Below, one piece after another: positions 8,537-15,606 of a stretch of DNA of 32,231 nt. The DNA is from Pseudoalteromonas prydzensis. Its GTDB lineage: Bacteria > Pseudomonadota > Gammaproteobacteria > Enterobacterales > Alteromonadaceae. Below the pieces are notes generated by a model. That model saw only the letters and a program-made list of their open reading frames with translations, made no database searches and was not told the DNA's origin. The translations under genes were made by a program, and so were the position numbers. The stretch is from positions 1 through 32,231 of the forward strand of contig NZ_DRGM01000015.1 of assembly GCF_011050055.1 (NCBI RefSeq), written 5' to 3'. Numbering within the stretch: the stretch's first letter is position 1; each line of letters starts with the position of its first letter.

Positions 8537-8757
8537 AGTTACATCAGCATAGACGAGTCAATCTAAAGCGCCAATATGTCTATCAAGTTTTACAGGTAAA
8601 GCAGATATTTTACATTGCTCACCAAAGTCGTATTCCAAGTTTTTATCAGATGGAGTATGGTAGGTCGCAATAATAAATAGCTGTATTTTGTTGATGTTAT
8701 TTTTTCGCAATGATCAGCAGCGTTTTATAGTACGGTATTAGCACAACAGGAGTGATT

Positions 8758-9651
8758 ATGTTTCAGGTGACAACACCACAAAGTAGCGAAGATTGGCAAG
8801 CTTATTATCAATTACGTTGGCAAGTGCTACGCGCGCCTTGGAATGAGCCGCGTGGCTCAGAGCAAGATGATTTAGAACAAGATGCCGAACACCGTTTTAT
8901 TAAAAATAAAGAGGGAGCCGTGTTAGGTGTTGCGCGATTGCATTTTAATAATCAACAGCAAGCTCAAGTGCGCTATATGGCGGTGGCTGAGGGTAATCGT
9001 AACCAGCATATTGGTAGCCGTTTACTCCATGAACTTGAAAAAATAGCCTGGACCCAAGATGCCGATGAATTGGTGCTATTTGCTCGAGAGCGTGCTTTAG
9101 AGTTTTATAAGCGCCATGGTTATGAGCTCAAAGAAAAAGCGCATCTGGCTTATGACGATGTTCAACATTGGAAGATGGTGAAACAAAAACCGTCTGAACC
9201 AGGTTGGTTCCGTCACCCTAATTGGACTCAGGTACTGCAAAATACCTGGCGTGAATCTATTCCAATTAGTGATGCGATGGGCATTAAGGTTGAAAGCTAC
9301 ACCGATTGGCAATTTACCACCAGTGCAGATCTCAATGCGAACTTAAATCTACATAACACTATGTTTGCCGGTTCTATTTATAGCTTAGCGACGTTAACTG
9401 GGTGGGGTGCTACTTATTTAGCGCTTAAAGAAGCCGGCCTTGAGGGTAATATTGTGCTTGCTGATGCAAACATTAAATACCTAAAACCACTCAATAATGA
9501 ACCGCGCGGTAGCGTTGATTTAAGTGGCTGTAAAGGCAAGTTGGCTGAGCTGGAAACAGATGGTAAAGCAAGCTACATGGTGCCCGTTGAAATTTACGAC
9601 GGTGAGCTACTTGTAGCCGAATTTGAAGGCACATTTAAAATTATTAAGTAG
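8758..9651 (+). CDS. yiiD: GNAT acetyltransferase-hotdog thioesterase fusion (YiiD-like)
   Basis: Two-domain protein of 297 residues. Residues 1 to about 145 form a GNAT domain (VRYMAVAEGNRNQHIGSRLLHELE is the acetyl-CoA loop, FYKRHGYEL the C-terminal motif). Residues about 160 to 297 form the hotdog domain seen at the end of E. coli YiiD (LNLHNTMFAGSIYSLATLTGWGATYLALKEAG). I start at the ATG at 8758, because AGGAG at 8748-8752 sits 5 nt before it and overlaps the GTG at 8752. The hotdog part of YiiD has, as I recall, been linked to malonyl-ACP decarboxylation that primes fatty-acid synthesis; I hold that with moderate certainty. Confidence 0.88.
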   Translation: MFQVTTPQSSEDWQAYYQLRWQVLRAPWNEPRGSEQDDLEQDAEHRFIKNKEGAVLGVARLHFNNQQQAQVRYMAVAEGNRNQHIGSRLLHELEKIAWTQDADELVLFARERALEFYKRHGYELKEKAHLAYDDVQHWKMVKQKPSEPGWFRHPNWTQVLQNTWRESIPISDAMGIKVESYTDWQFTTSADLNANLNLHNTMFAGSIYSLATLTGWGATYLALKEAGLEGNIVLADANIKYLKPLNNEPRGSVDLSGCKGKLAELETDGKASYMVPVEIYDGELLVAEFEGTFKIIK

Positions 9652-9675
9652 CCCGAATTTAGCACTAACAACAAA

Positions 9676-9706
9676 AAGGCCAAGCGATTGCTTGGCCTTA
9701 ATTTTT
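9676..9706. terminator. Bidirectional terminator between yiiD-like gene and pldA
   Basis: A 10-bp stem AAGGCCAAGC/GCTTGGCCTT with a 4-nt loop. A T-rich run follows on the plus strand and an A run precedes it, so it can serve both convergent genes. Confidence 0.9.
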
Positions 9707-10745
9707 ACAGTAAATCAGTTAACAATATACCGACACCAATACGTTCTATATCCGCGTTATAATCAATTAAACTTTCACCGTAACCGTTGAAGTATTGGGC
9801 GTAACCACGCACTCGCCCCCATAACGGAAATGACCAATCAAGCTGAATTGCACCACGATTGTCTGAATTTAAGTTGTTGCGGGTCATAAAACTAAACTCA
9901 TGATCATTAAGTCGATATGCACCGCTAAATTCAAAGTAACCCATGTATTTGTAAATATCAGGGTTATCATCACCTCTTGGATCTAATGGTGTTTCTTTCT
10001 CGCTTTCTGAAATACGGTACCAAGGTTTAAAGCTAAACACGTAGCCATCGTTTTCCCACAGAAAGTTTGCATAAATACGGTTCCATGAGCGTGAATCTGG
10101 CTGACTATTACCGTTAGATTGATGGGAAACACCAAGCACCACAGCCATTTCGTCGCCCCATGGAACGTGCTCTTTATCTAAATAATTAACCCAAAAAATT
10201 TCTGGCTCATAGTTGGTCTCACGAAATGGTGAGGAGCTTTCTTTGTTATAAAGTTGCCAATATGACTGCAATGTAAAGGCAAAAAATATAGCTTGGTCTT
10301 CATCAGAAAAATCATCGAAAATAGGAACCTTAATTGAAAGCTGATATTTTGCTTCTACGTTATCGAGTGGTTCATCTTTTTTTTCACCGGTTACTTCGTC
10401 ATATGCTTCAAACGAGCTATTGTTTGGGTGGGATACATAAGAGATAGGTAAAATATAGTTACGTTTGTGCGGCGTAATAACATTGCGATTTTTTTCACTA
10501 ACCTGTTCACGGGCTTTGCGTTTATCAAGGGCGGTAATCTGTTTACTTTCATCGAGTGATGAGCATTTTTCGCGTAGTTGCGCGAGCGTCATTTCGCCAG
10601 CACCACCAATTGCTTCATTTAAAATACATTGCTTAACTAGTTCAATATCGCTGTTTTGTTCGTTAGTTTTTTCGCCTTCAGCTTGCTGTGCCGCGACACT
10701 TGCTGATAACAAGGTTGTTAGTAAGATCCCGTTGCGCCAAGTCAT
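9705..10745 (-). CDS. pldA: Outer membrane phospholipase A
   Basis: OMPLA, a calcium-dependent beta-barrel phospholipase that removes misplaced phospholipids from the outer leaflet of the outer membrane. A signal peptide (MTWRNGILLTTLLSASVAAQ) precedes about 75 polar residues and then the barrel. The catalytic motif HQSNG is present (H208, S210), and Asn222 in SRSWNRIY lies 12 residues after the Ser, as in the E. coli His142-Ser144-Asn156 triad. The last strand ends in a short hydrophobic tail. AAAGGA stands before the ATG. The N-terminal extension before the first strand is longer than in E. coli and contains a Cys pair (C40, C61). Confidence 0.94.
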   Translation of the reverse strand: MTWRNGILLTTLLSASVAAQQAEGEKTNEQNSDIELVKQCILNEAIGGAGEMTLAQLREKCSSLDESKQITALDKRKAREQVSEKNRNVITPHKRNYILPISYVSHPNNSSFEAYDEVTGEKKDEPLDNVEAKYQLSIKVPIFDDFSDEDQAIFFAFTLQSYWQLYNKESSSPFRETNYEPEIFWVNYLDKEHVPWGDEMAVVLGVSHQSNGNSQPDSRSWNRIYANFLWENDGYVFSFKPWYRISESEKETPLDPRGDDNPDIYKYMGYFEFSGAYRLNDHEFSFMTRNNLNSDNRGAIQLDWSFPLWGRVRGYAQYFNGYGESLIDYNADIERIGVGILLTDLL

Positions 10746-10880
10746 TATTATTCCTTTGAGAAATATGTATTTTAAAAAGTGTACAGGGTTTTATAGCTTA
10801 GTGACTGTGAACTTTTACTTAACTATTAAAGAAAGTATTTTTTATGTTACGACAGATTTGCTAATTTTGATCATCTTTAT

Positions 10881-10969
10881 AGAGAAAAAGCGGCATTAGC
10901 CGCTTTTTCAATGCAATATCAGCACTTTATGCTCATATTACTCTCACGCAATGAGAAGGTATGGCTTTA
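10881..10969. repeat. Direct repeat copy 1 (includes a terminator hairpin)
   Basis: About 88% identical to 12422-12511 by eye. It includes the stem GAAAAAGCGGC/GCCGCTTTTTC (10884-10909), then a shared run through CAATGCAATAT, AGCACTTT and CTCTCACGCAATGAGAAGG. Together with 11201-11233 it duplicates the downstream end of the lysine-riboswitch operon. Confidence 0.9.
10884..10909. terminator. Bidirectional intrinsic terminator, copy 1
   Basis: An 11-bp stem GAAAAAGCGGC/GCCGCTTTTTC with loop ATTA. The A and T tracts are built into the stem, so it works in either direction. It lies upstream of pldA, where its original gene is absent. Confidence 0.8.
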
Positions 10970-10979
10970 AGTGAAAATT

Positions 10980-11192
10980 CATAGGCTGGATATAAGGAAA
11001 ATTAAAGTTTAACCAAAACAGAGTCCACATGCAGATTGAGCAAGTTTCAAATCAATTAAAGGTTCTTACCTCAGAAAAACATCTCATTGAGCTTGCAAAA
11101 GTCTCTGAATTTCAAGTTCGACACCGTAGCTTGCTTGATCGTTTCTTTATTCAAGACTGTATTCAAAAGCTTGTCTTGTCCACTAAGCTATG
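10980..11192 (+). mobile_element. 213-bp internally deleted insertion sequence (IS4-like ends)
   Basis: The left end CATAGGCTGGA and the right end, read inward as CATAGCTTAGTGGA, share CATAG. The flanks AGTGAAAATT (10970-10979) and AATGAAAATT (11193-11202) match at 9 of 10 bases, as expected of a target duplication. The homologous locus at 12510-12520 lacks the insert, which fixes the boundaries. CAT ends and duplications of about 10 bp fit the IS4 family. Nearly all of the transposase is gone, so it could only move in trans. Confidence 0.55.
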
Positions 11193-11193
11193 A
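11029..11193 (+). pseudogene. Transposase N-terminal fragment in the IS remnant
   Basis: A 54-residue frame beginning MQIEQVSNQLKVLTSEKHL, whose stop codon overlaps the right end of the element. Its opening resembles transposase N-termini. The last ~18 residues (LDRFFIQDCIQKLVLSTKL) look like a second piece joined after an internal deletion. Family assignment is tentative and rests on the surrounding IS-like ends more than on the protein itself. Confidence 0.4.
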
Positions 11194-11200
11194 ATGAAAA

Positions 11201-11233
11201 TTAAAGCTCAAATACATTGGTAAAGAATTTGTA
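11201..11233 (-). pseudogene. Orphan 3' fragment of the M14 deacylase gene
   Basis: Matches 12519-12551 at 29 of 33 positions and translates on the minus strand to YKFFTNVFEL followed by stop. The intact gene ends YKFFTNIFEL. It is the coding part of the duplicated operon end and now lies 1.3 kb from its source. Confidence 0.75.
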
Positions 11234-11346
11234 AGGAAGAGTTGCTATTAAGTTGTTTTTTGTTTTCATTTAAGTTACATTTCACATCTTTATAATCAAA
11301 CAAAATTTAAAAAGTTTTAACAAGTGTTATAAAAGGACTTTATGTT

Positions 11347-12177
11347 ATGAAAAATACTTATCCGACCTATTTGTCTATTTGTCTATTTGTCTATTTGTCT
11401 ATTTTTAGAGTACAGGCTGCTAGCACTGATGAAAATCTAACTTGTAACTCATGTGATTATTCTTCAATGCAATCTAAAGCATTTAATAGGGTTAAAAGTC
11501 TTACAGATAATGCTAGTGTGAGCTCAGTACATAATATTAATGTTATCAGTATATCAACAGGGATTGTTAAGTCTTTTGTGGTGACTTCACAGCCGCAAAT
11601 AGGCCGGTTTGGTGAATTAGAAACGTTGATATCAACACAAGCTGTAGCGCCACCAAGCTATTTAGTTGATCAAGTCTATTCTGCACAGAGGCAATTTAAT
11701 GCCATGTCTGCGAGAATTACTGTACCAATCGAAAGTGGTTTTGAAAGTTCTTGGGATATTGCTCAGAATAGCAGTAATAGGTCTCGATTAGATCAGTGGT
11801 TTTTAGATAATCACCCCTTTACATATTGGTCTAGACAAATTGCATCTACTTTTGGAGGAGCTTTATTTTCTCCTTTATCAGGAACTGAGTGGGAATTTAA
11901 ATTTTCAGATGGATCTACTCTAGTTATGGTAGCAGCAACAACCACTTCTTCACGTTTCGTATTTTCTTATAAAGATAATAGTGCTCAAGACAGGGATGGT
12001 AACAGGATCCCAGACGCTGGATTTTCGGTACGAGGTGAGTATACATTTAATAGTGAAAACAACTTGTCAGAATTCTTAGATAACTTAGCAAGTTATGGAA
12101 TTCAAGTTACGGTATTCCGTTCTGGTAGCTCTGGAGGCAAGAAGACAGTTATTATCACGCCAATAAGTAGACATTAA
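11347..12177 (+). CDS. Exported protein of unknown family with octamer repeat in its signal peptide
   Basis: 276 residues; I recognise no family. The signal peptide MKNTYPTYLSICLFVYLSIF is followed by a probable cleavage site after VQA. Its hydrophobic core is encoded by 4.75 copies of CTATTTGT, so repeat number sets both reading frame and core length. The mature protein starts with a CNSCDY (CxxC) motif, has a central aromatic stretch (DQWFLDNHPFTYWSRQIASTFGGALF), a beta-rich C-terminal half with a DRDGNRIPDAG loop, and a Ser/Gly-Lys tail. AAAGGA precedes the ATG. A two-helix membrane protein follows after 14 bp, probably in the same operon. The pair sits between duplicated operon ends, which suggests acquisition as a cassette. 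It might be a surface or secreted factor whose partner is the small membrane protein, but this is untested. Confidence 0.7.
   Translation: MKNTYPTYLSICLFVYLSIFRVQAASTDENLTCNSCDYSSMQSKAFNRVKSLTDNASVSSVHNINVISISTGIVKSFVVTSQPQIGRFGELETLISTQAVAPPSYLVDQVYSAQRQFNAMSARITVPIESGFESSWDIAQNSSNRSRLDQWFLDNHPFTYWSRQIASTFGGALFSPLSGTEWEFKFSDGSTLVMVAATTTSSRFVFSYKDNSAQDRDGNRIPDAGFSVRGEYTFNSENNLSEFLDNLASYGIQVTVFRSGSSGGKKTVIITPISRH
11367..11404 (+). repeat. Intragenic octamer repeat CTATTTGT x 4.75
   Basis: Four perfect CTATTTGT units (11367-11398) plus CTATTT, inside the signal-peptide codons of the gene starting at 11347. Removing one unit brings TAG (11406-11408) into frame, and adding one brings TAA (11438-11440) into frame. 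Three units make 24 bp encoding YLSICLFV. Confidence 0.95.
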
Positions 12178-12191
12178 AAAAGGTAATAGAG

Positions 12192-12413
12192 ATGAATGAT
12201 ATTGTAGAAATGCTTAGAACAGGCGAAATACATCCAATGTATTTTGTGGCTGTTCTTACTGTCACGGTTTGTATGTTAGTAAACCTTATTATCTCGAAAG
12301 TGAAAGGTTATAAATTTTTATATGCAGTATTAGCTTCTTTGCCTCCATATTTAAATATTTGGTTAACTATAGGGTATGTATTGATGGCTATTTTCAAGAA
12401 AAAGAAGGTTTAG
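12192..12413 (+). CDS. Small two-helix membrane protein
   Basis: 73 residues with no recognised family. There are two hydrophobic segments: MYFVAVLTVTVCMLVNLII (about residues 16-34) and a second from about 42 to 67 containing AVLASLPPYLNIWLTIGYVL. They are linked by a short basic loop (SKVKGYKF), and the tail is KKKKV. Charge distribution suggests both ends of the basic loop and the tail are cytoplasmic. AGGTAATAGAG lies before the ATG. It is 14 bp downstream of the repeat-controlled exported protein and is followed by the bidirectional terminator at 12425. A partner or protective role toward the upstream product is possible but not shown. Confidence 0.6.
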   Translation: MNDIVEMLRTGEIHPMYFVAVLTVTVCMLVNLIISKVKGYKFLYAVLASLPPYLNIWLTIGYVLMAIFKKKKV

Positions 12414-12421
12414 CAGTTTTA

Positions 12422-12511
12422 AGAGAAAAAGCGGCCTTAGCCGCTTTTTCAATGCAATATTAGCACTTTGGGCTTATATTGCTCTCACGCAATGAGAAGG
12501 GTTGAGCTTTA
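12422..12511. repeat. Direct repeat copy 2 (native end of the lysine-riboswitch operon)
   Basis: Partner of 10881-10969. It contains the terminator hairpin and continues directly into the 3' end of the M14 deacylase gene (12519), with a small hairpin GAGCTTTA/TTAAAGCTC in place of the IS remnant seen in copy 1. Confidence 0.9.
12425..12450. terminator. Bidirectional terminator of the cassette and the dap-like operon
   Basis: An 11-bp stem GAAAAAGCGGC/GCCGCTTTTTC with loop CTTA. It lies 11 bp after the small membrane-protein gene on one side and about 70 bp after the M14 gene on the other. Confidence 0.88.
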
Positions 12512-12518
12512 CAAAAAG

Positions 12519-13640
12519 TTAAAGCTCAAATATGTTAGTAAAGAATTTATATAGTTCGGTGCCTTGATTTACGCTTGCTGAAGCAAAGTGCAAAATAGCG
12601 ATGGCATCACAGTCAAGGCTCAGAGTTTGTAAAGGTTGCTCACTGAGGTAACGCTCCATTCGCAGCACTTTAGCAATAGGCTCGCCGGCTTTAATATGCC
12701 CGCCTAGTGGCGCTATATATTCAACCATGCCACCCATAGGTGCATAGTAAGCAAGATAATCACTTAAATTACAGCCGTAGCGCTGCATTGCTTTAGGCTG
12801 GTACGGCGCATCGACAAACACTTGCTTGTGATTTAGGTAACTCAAAATACTATTCGCGTCATTTAGGGCCGCCGTTAAATCTATTTTTTCTTGGCTGCCA
12901 AGCTCAACCGTGAACGCTTCAACTTGCACGTTAAACTCACGGCCTTGTTGAGCTAATGCCTCGGTTAGTTGCCACCAAGGGCAGAAGCTGGCTTCATCCA
13001 TTGCACCATCAAAGTCATTCGGAATGAACAAAACATGGGGAATGTTGAAATAGCTGGCGCTGGCCTTGGCGTAATCTGGACAATATAAATGCTGGCTTGA
13101 AATAGGCCCGGTGTGTAAATCCAGCACGATATCAGCCTGATGCGCGAGTTTTTGTAAATTGAGTGCAATGCGCTTACCAGTAGTTAGTTGATAAGCTGGA
13201 CCGTTAAGCTGTTGATCTACCTCTTCAATCAGCGCAGTTTTAAATACGCTTTTTAAGGTTTGCTCATCGGCATCACGATATTGCTCGGCAAATTGGCTCG
13301 CCAATTTACTATTGCAGTGATACATACGGTTCCAGTTAGTGCCGGTAATTGGATCAAAGCGGCCAAGGGTAAATTCTCCCGATTTTTGATTACAACCAAT
13401 CGGGTTGGCATAAGGCACTAAGGTGATATCGCCTTTGAGTTCAAGATGCTTAAGTTGCTCAAGTAATTGGTAAATAACCGCATTACCTTGTACTTCAGCA
13501 CCGTGCATATTGGCTTGCACATAAACATTTGGCCCAGTGCCATCGCCTTTTAAACGATAGACAGGAATGGTTAGCGGTAAGCCATTTGCGACTTCGCCAA
13601 CCACGATATTTTCTTGGCTGATTGCAGTTGTCATACTCAT
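12519..13640 (-). CDS. M14-family zinc deacylase (succinylglutamate desuccinylase/aspartoacylase-like)
   Basis: Zinc-dependent N-acyl amino-acid hydrolase of the AstE/AspA group, 373 residues. The ligand motif MHGAEVQG gives H46 and E49, DLHTG gives H176, and VELGSQ supplies the catalytic Glu246. NWNRMY (about 102-107) corresponds to the substrate-carboxylate site. A C-terminal beta domain (GGMVEYIAPLGGHIKAGEPIAKV) has the usual biotinyl-like fold. It is the last gene of the dapA operon, starting 5 bp after the decarboxylase gene (AAGGT before the ATG). Because a DapD-like succinyltransferase is in the same operon, removal of the succinyl group, the job of DapE in the standard pathway, is an attractive role, but the substrate is inferred. 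Its last 11 codons are duplicated at 11201-11233. Confidence 0.82.
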   Translation of the reverse strand: MSMTTAISQENIVVGEVANGLPLTIPVYRLKGDGTGPNVYVQANMHGAEVQGNAVIYQLLEQLKHLELKGDITLVPYANPIGCNQKSGEFTLGRFDPITGTNWNRMYHCNSKLASQFAEQYRDADEQTLKSVFKTALIEEVDQQLNGPAYQLTTGKRIALNLQKLAHQADIVLDLHTGPISSQHLYCPDYAKASASYFNIPHVLFIPNDFDGAMDEASFCPWWQLTEALAQQGREFNVQVEAFTVELGSQEKIDLTAALNDANSILSYLNHKQVFVDAPYQPKAMQRYGCNLSDYLAYYAPMGGMVEYIAPLGGHIKAGEPIAKVLRMERYLSEQPLQTLSLDCDAIAILHFASASVNQGTELYKFFTNIFEL

Positions 13641-13645
13641 TTCAA

Positions 13646-14851
13646 TTACCTTAAGTAGTAGCTAGCATCTTCTGCTTGGCGAATACAGTTAAGCTCACCA
13701 TTGTTCATAACGTATTCGGCGGCCAGTTCATGGCATAAAAAGTAGGGCATGCTTTCGGTAAAACCGTACGCGCCGCATTGGCTAAACACCAGCCAGTCTT
13801 GCTCGTTTAAATCGTTAGGTAATTGATGTTCACCTAAACAATCCAGTGCAGTACACAATGGTCCATATAAGCTCATTGCTTGGTTTGAGGCTGTTGAGTC
13901 ACGTAATAATCGTGCAGGGAAATCTTGGCTGGTGACGGCGGGGCGTAATAAATGGTTAATACCACCGCTTAAGATTACTTGCTGCTGGCCATAGTTAAGT
14001 TTGCGCTCAACCACCGGTGTTGCGTAGTGGCCACATTCACCTACGGCATAACGGCCAAGCTCCATCCATAACTCATCAACGCCTGCAGCACGCTTAATTT
14101 TTGCAAGGGCGCTAATTAATGTATCCCAACTTAAGGTAGGTGCATCTAAAGTGTAAGGAATGCCTAAACCACCGCCTAAATCGAGCACTTTTAAACGAAT
14201 ACCTAAATCGCTTGCAAGTTGTTGCAGTGGTGCAACCATTTGTGACCAAAGCTCGGCAAGTTTGTCAGTACTGAGCATATTGCCCCATTGGAAAATATGC
14301 AGGCCGTCAAAACTAAGCGTTGGGTAGTCGCTAGTATTGAGCGCTTGCCATTCATCGCAACCTAAACCAAATGGAGTAAGGCTATCGCCACCGAGAGGAT
14401 TTTTTTCGCCTTCAGGCCAGCGTAATTGCACACGTAGTAAAACCTGTAGCTGGCATTGCTTTGCAATCGCTTGCTCATTTAACCAGCGGACTTGATTGAG
14501 ACTTTCGGCAACAAAAATACGTACGCCACGTTCAATAAAGTGTTTAATTTGGCGTGGGCTCTTTGCTGGCCCCGTGTTGAGCACGCGCTCGCTGTTAATG
14601 CCTTGTGCAAGTACTTGCTCAAGTTCACCTTTGCTTGCTACGTCAAAGTTAAAACCTGCGTTATCTAAGCTTTGAATCACTTTAGAAAGCGGATTGGCTT
14701 TTACCGCATACCACAGTTTTATCTCTGTTTGCGCTACTAAACGTGCTAAGTGTGCGTTTAGGGTATCAAGGTCGTAAACAAAAAATGGCGTATCAAGTTT
14801 AGTTGATAGCTCAGCAATGGCGTTTTTAACTGGCGTGCTCAAAAAGGTCAT
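13646..14851 (-). CDS. Fold-type III PLP-dependent decarboxylase, BtrK-like rather than canonical LysA
   Basis: 401-residue PLP enzyme of the alanine-racemase/ornithine-decarboxylase fold. The PLP lysine is K51 in YAVKANP. The glycine loop LDLGGGLG (223-230), ELGRY (264-268) and the active-site Cys333 in YGPLCTALDCLG are present. In place of the LysA segment HxHIGSQ it reads HIFQWGNM, and the C-terminal motif is GAYGFTESMPYFLCHE. Both fit the BtrK/exosortase-associated and TabA-type decarboxylases better than diaminopimelate decarboxylase. Its ATG overlaps the dapD stop (TAATG), so translation is coupled. The substrate is probably a diaminopimelate-related amino acid, by context. LysA-type activity is not excluded. 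Confidence 0.8.
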   Translation of the reverse strand: MTFLSTPVKNAIAELSTKLDTPFFVYDLDTLNAHLARLVAQTEIKLWYAVKANPLSKVIQSLDNAGFNFDVASKGELEQVLAQGINSERVLNTGPAKSPRQIKHFIERGVRIFVAESLNQVRWLNEQAIAKQCQLQVLLRVQLRWPEGEKNPLGGDSLTPFGLGCDEWQALNTSDYPTLSFDGLHIFQWGNMLSTDKLAELWSQMVAPLQQLASDLGIRLKVLDLGGGLGIPYTLDAPTLSWDTLISALAKIKRAAGVDELWMELGRYAVGECGHYATPVVERKLNYGQQQVILSGGINHLLRPAVTSQDFPARLLRDSTASNQAMSLYGPLCTALDCLGEHQLPNDLNEQDWLVFSQCGAYGFTESMPYFLCHELAAEYVMNNGELNCIRQAEDASYYLR

Positions 14852-15591
14852 TAACGTAAAACCTCTTCAAGAAGTAATGACGCATCACTTTGTTCATCAC
14901 GGTATTTTACGATTAGTGCGCATGACATACTTAAACCTTGTTCACGAGCCCATGCATTTGATGCTGGACGAGAACCAGGAATAACAATCGCATATTCTGG
15001 AATTGGCTCGCCTCTATCTAGTTGGCGCTCATTGACACAGTCGTAGACAGGAATGGTTGCTGATAAACGCACGCCAGGGGCAAGTACTGCACCTTTTTTA
15101 ACCACTACGCCTTCAACAATTACACAGCCTGCACCGATGAATGCATCGTCTTCGACTACCACAGGACTTGCGCCAATTGGCTCAAGTACGCCGCCTAGTT
15201 GTACCGCAGCACTTAAATGCACGTTTTTACCTACTTGTGCACAAGAGCCTACCAATGCGTGGCTATCAACCATAGTGCCTTCGTCAATGTAGGCGCCAAT
15301 GTTTACATAGGCTGGTGGCATGATAATCGTACCTTTAGCAACGTGAGCACCACGTCGTACACTTGAGCCACCTGGCACCATACGTACACCTGCATCAGCT
15401 GCAAAGCCTTGTGGCGCTAAGTTATGCTTATCAACAAAACCACCAGGGAATTCAGTATTAGTACCGTTTTTAAACGCTTCTAAAATACCTTGTTTAACTT
15501 CAACATTCGCATGCCATTGGCCGCTTTCGTCTTGTGTTGCTGCGCGTACTGCGCCCGATTCTAAATTATTTAATAGTTCTAACCAGCTCAT
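14851..15591 (-). CDS. dapD: Tetrahydrodipicolinate N-succinyltransferase-like (DapD family)
   Basis: Left-handed beta-helix acyltransferase of 246 residues. The body closely follows DapD: MVPGGSSVRRGAHVAKGTII, the run YVNIGAYIDEGTMVDSHALV, then GSCAQVGKNVHLSAAVQLGG and VLEPIGASPVVVEDDAFIGA with hexapeptide periodicity. DapD transfers succinyl from succinyl-CoA to tetrahydrodipicolinate. It is about 30 residues shorter than E. coli DapD (274), mostly in the N-terminal helical part, and lacks the long DapD N-terminus. The C-terminal segment (PVYDCVNERQLDRGEPIPEYAIVIPGSRP) is intact. It may be a paralogue like TabB of tabtoxin synthesis rather than the housekeeping enzyme. It follows dapA after 15 bp. 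Confidence 0.85.
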   Translation of the reverse strand: MSWLELLNNLESGAVRAATQDESGQWHANVEVKQGILEAFKNGTNTEFPGGFVDKHNLAPQGFAADAGVRMVPGGSSVRRGAHVAKGTIIMPPAYVNIGAYIDEGTMVDSHALVGSCAQVGKNVHLSAAVQLGGVLEPIGASPVVVEDDAFIGAGCVIVEGVVVKKGAVLAPGVRLSATIPVYDCVNERQLDRGEPIPEYAIVIPGSRPASNAWAREQGLSMSCALIVKYRDEQSDASLLLEEVLR

Positions 15592-15606
15592 TATAAAAAC
15601 CTGTGT

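Noticed and set aside
10465..10899. 144-residue plus-strand frame over the pldA start
   Set aside because: It is antisense to the clearly coding pldA N-terminus and has a low-complexity composition.
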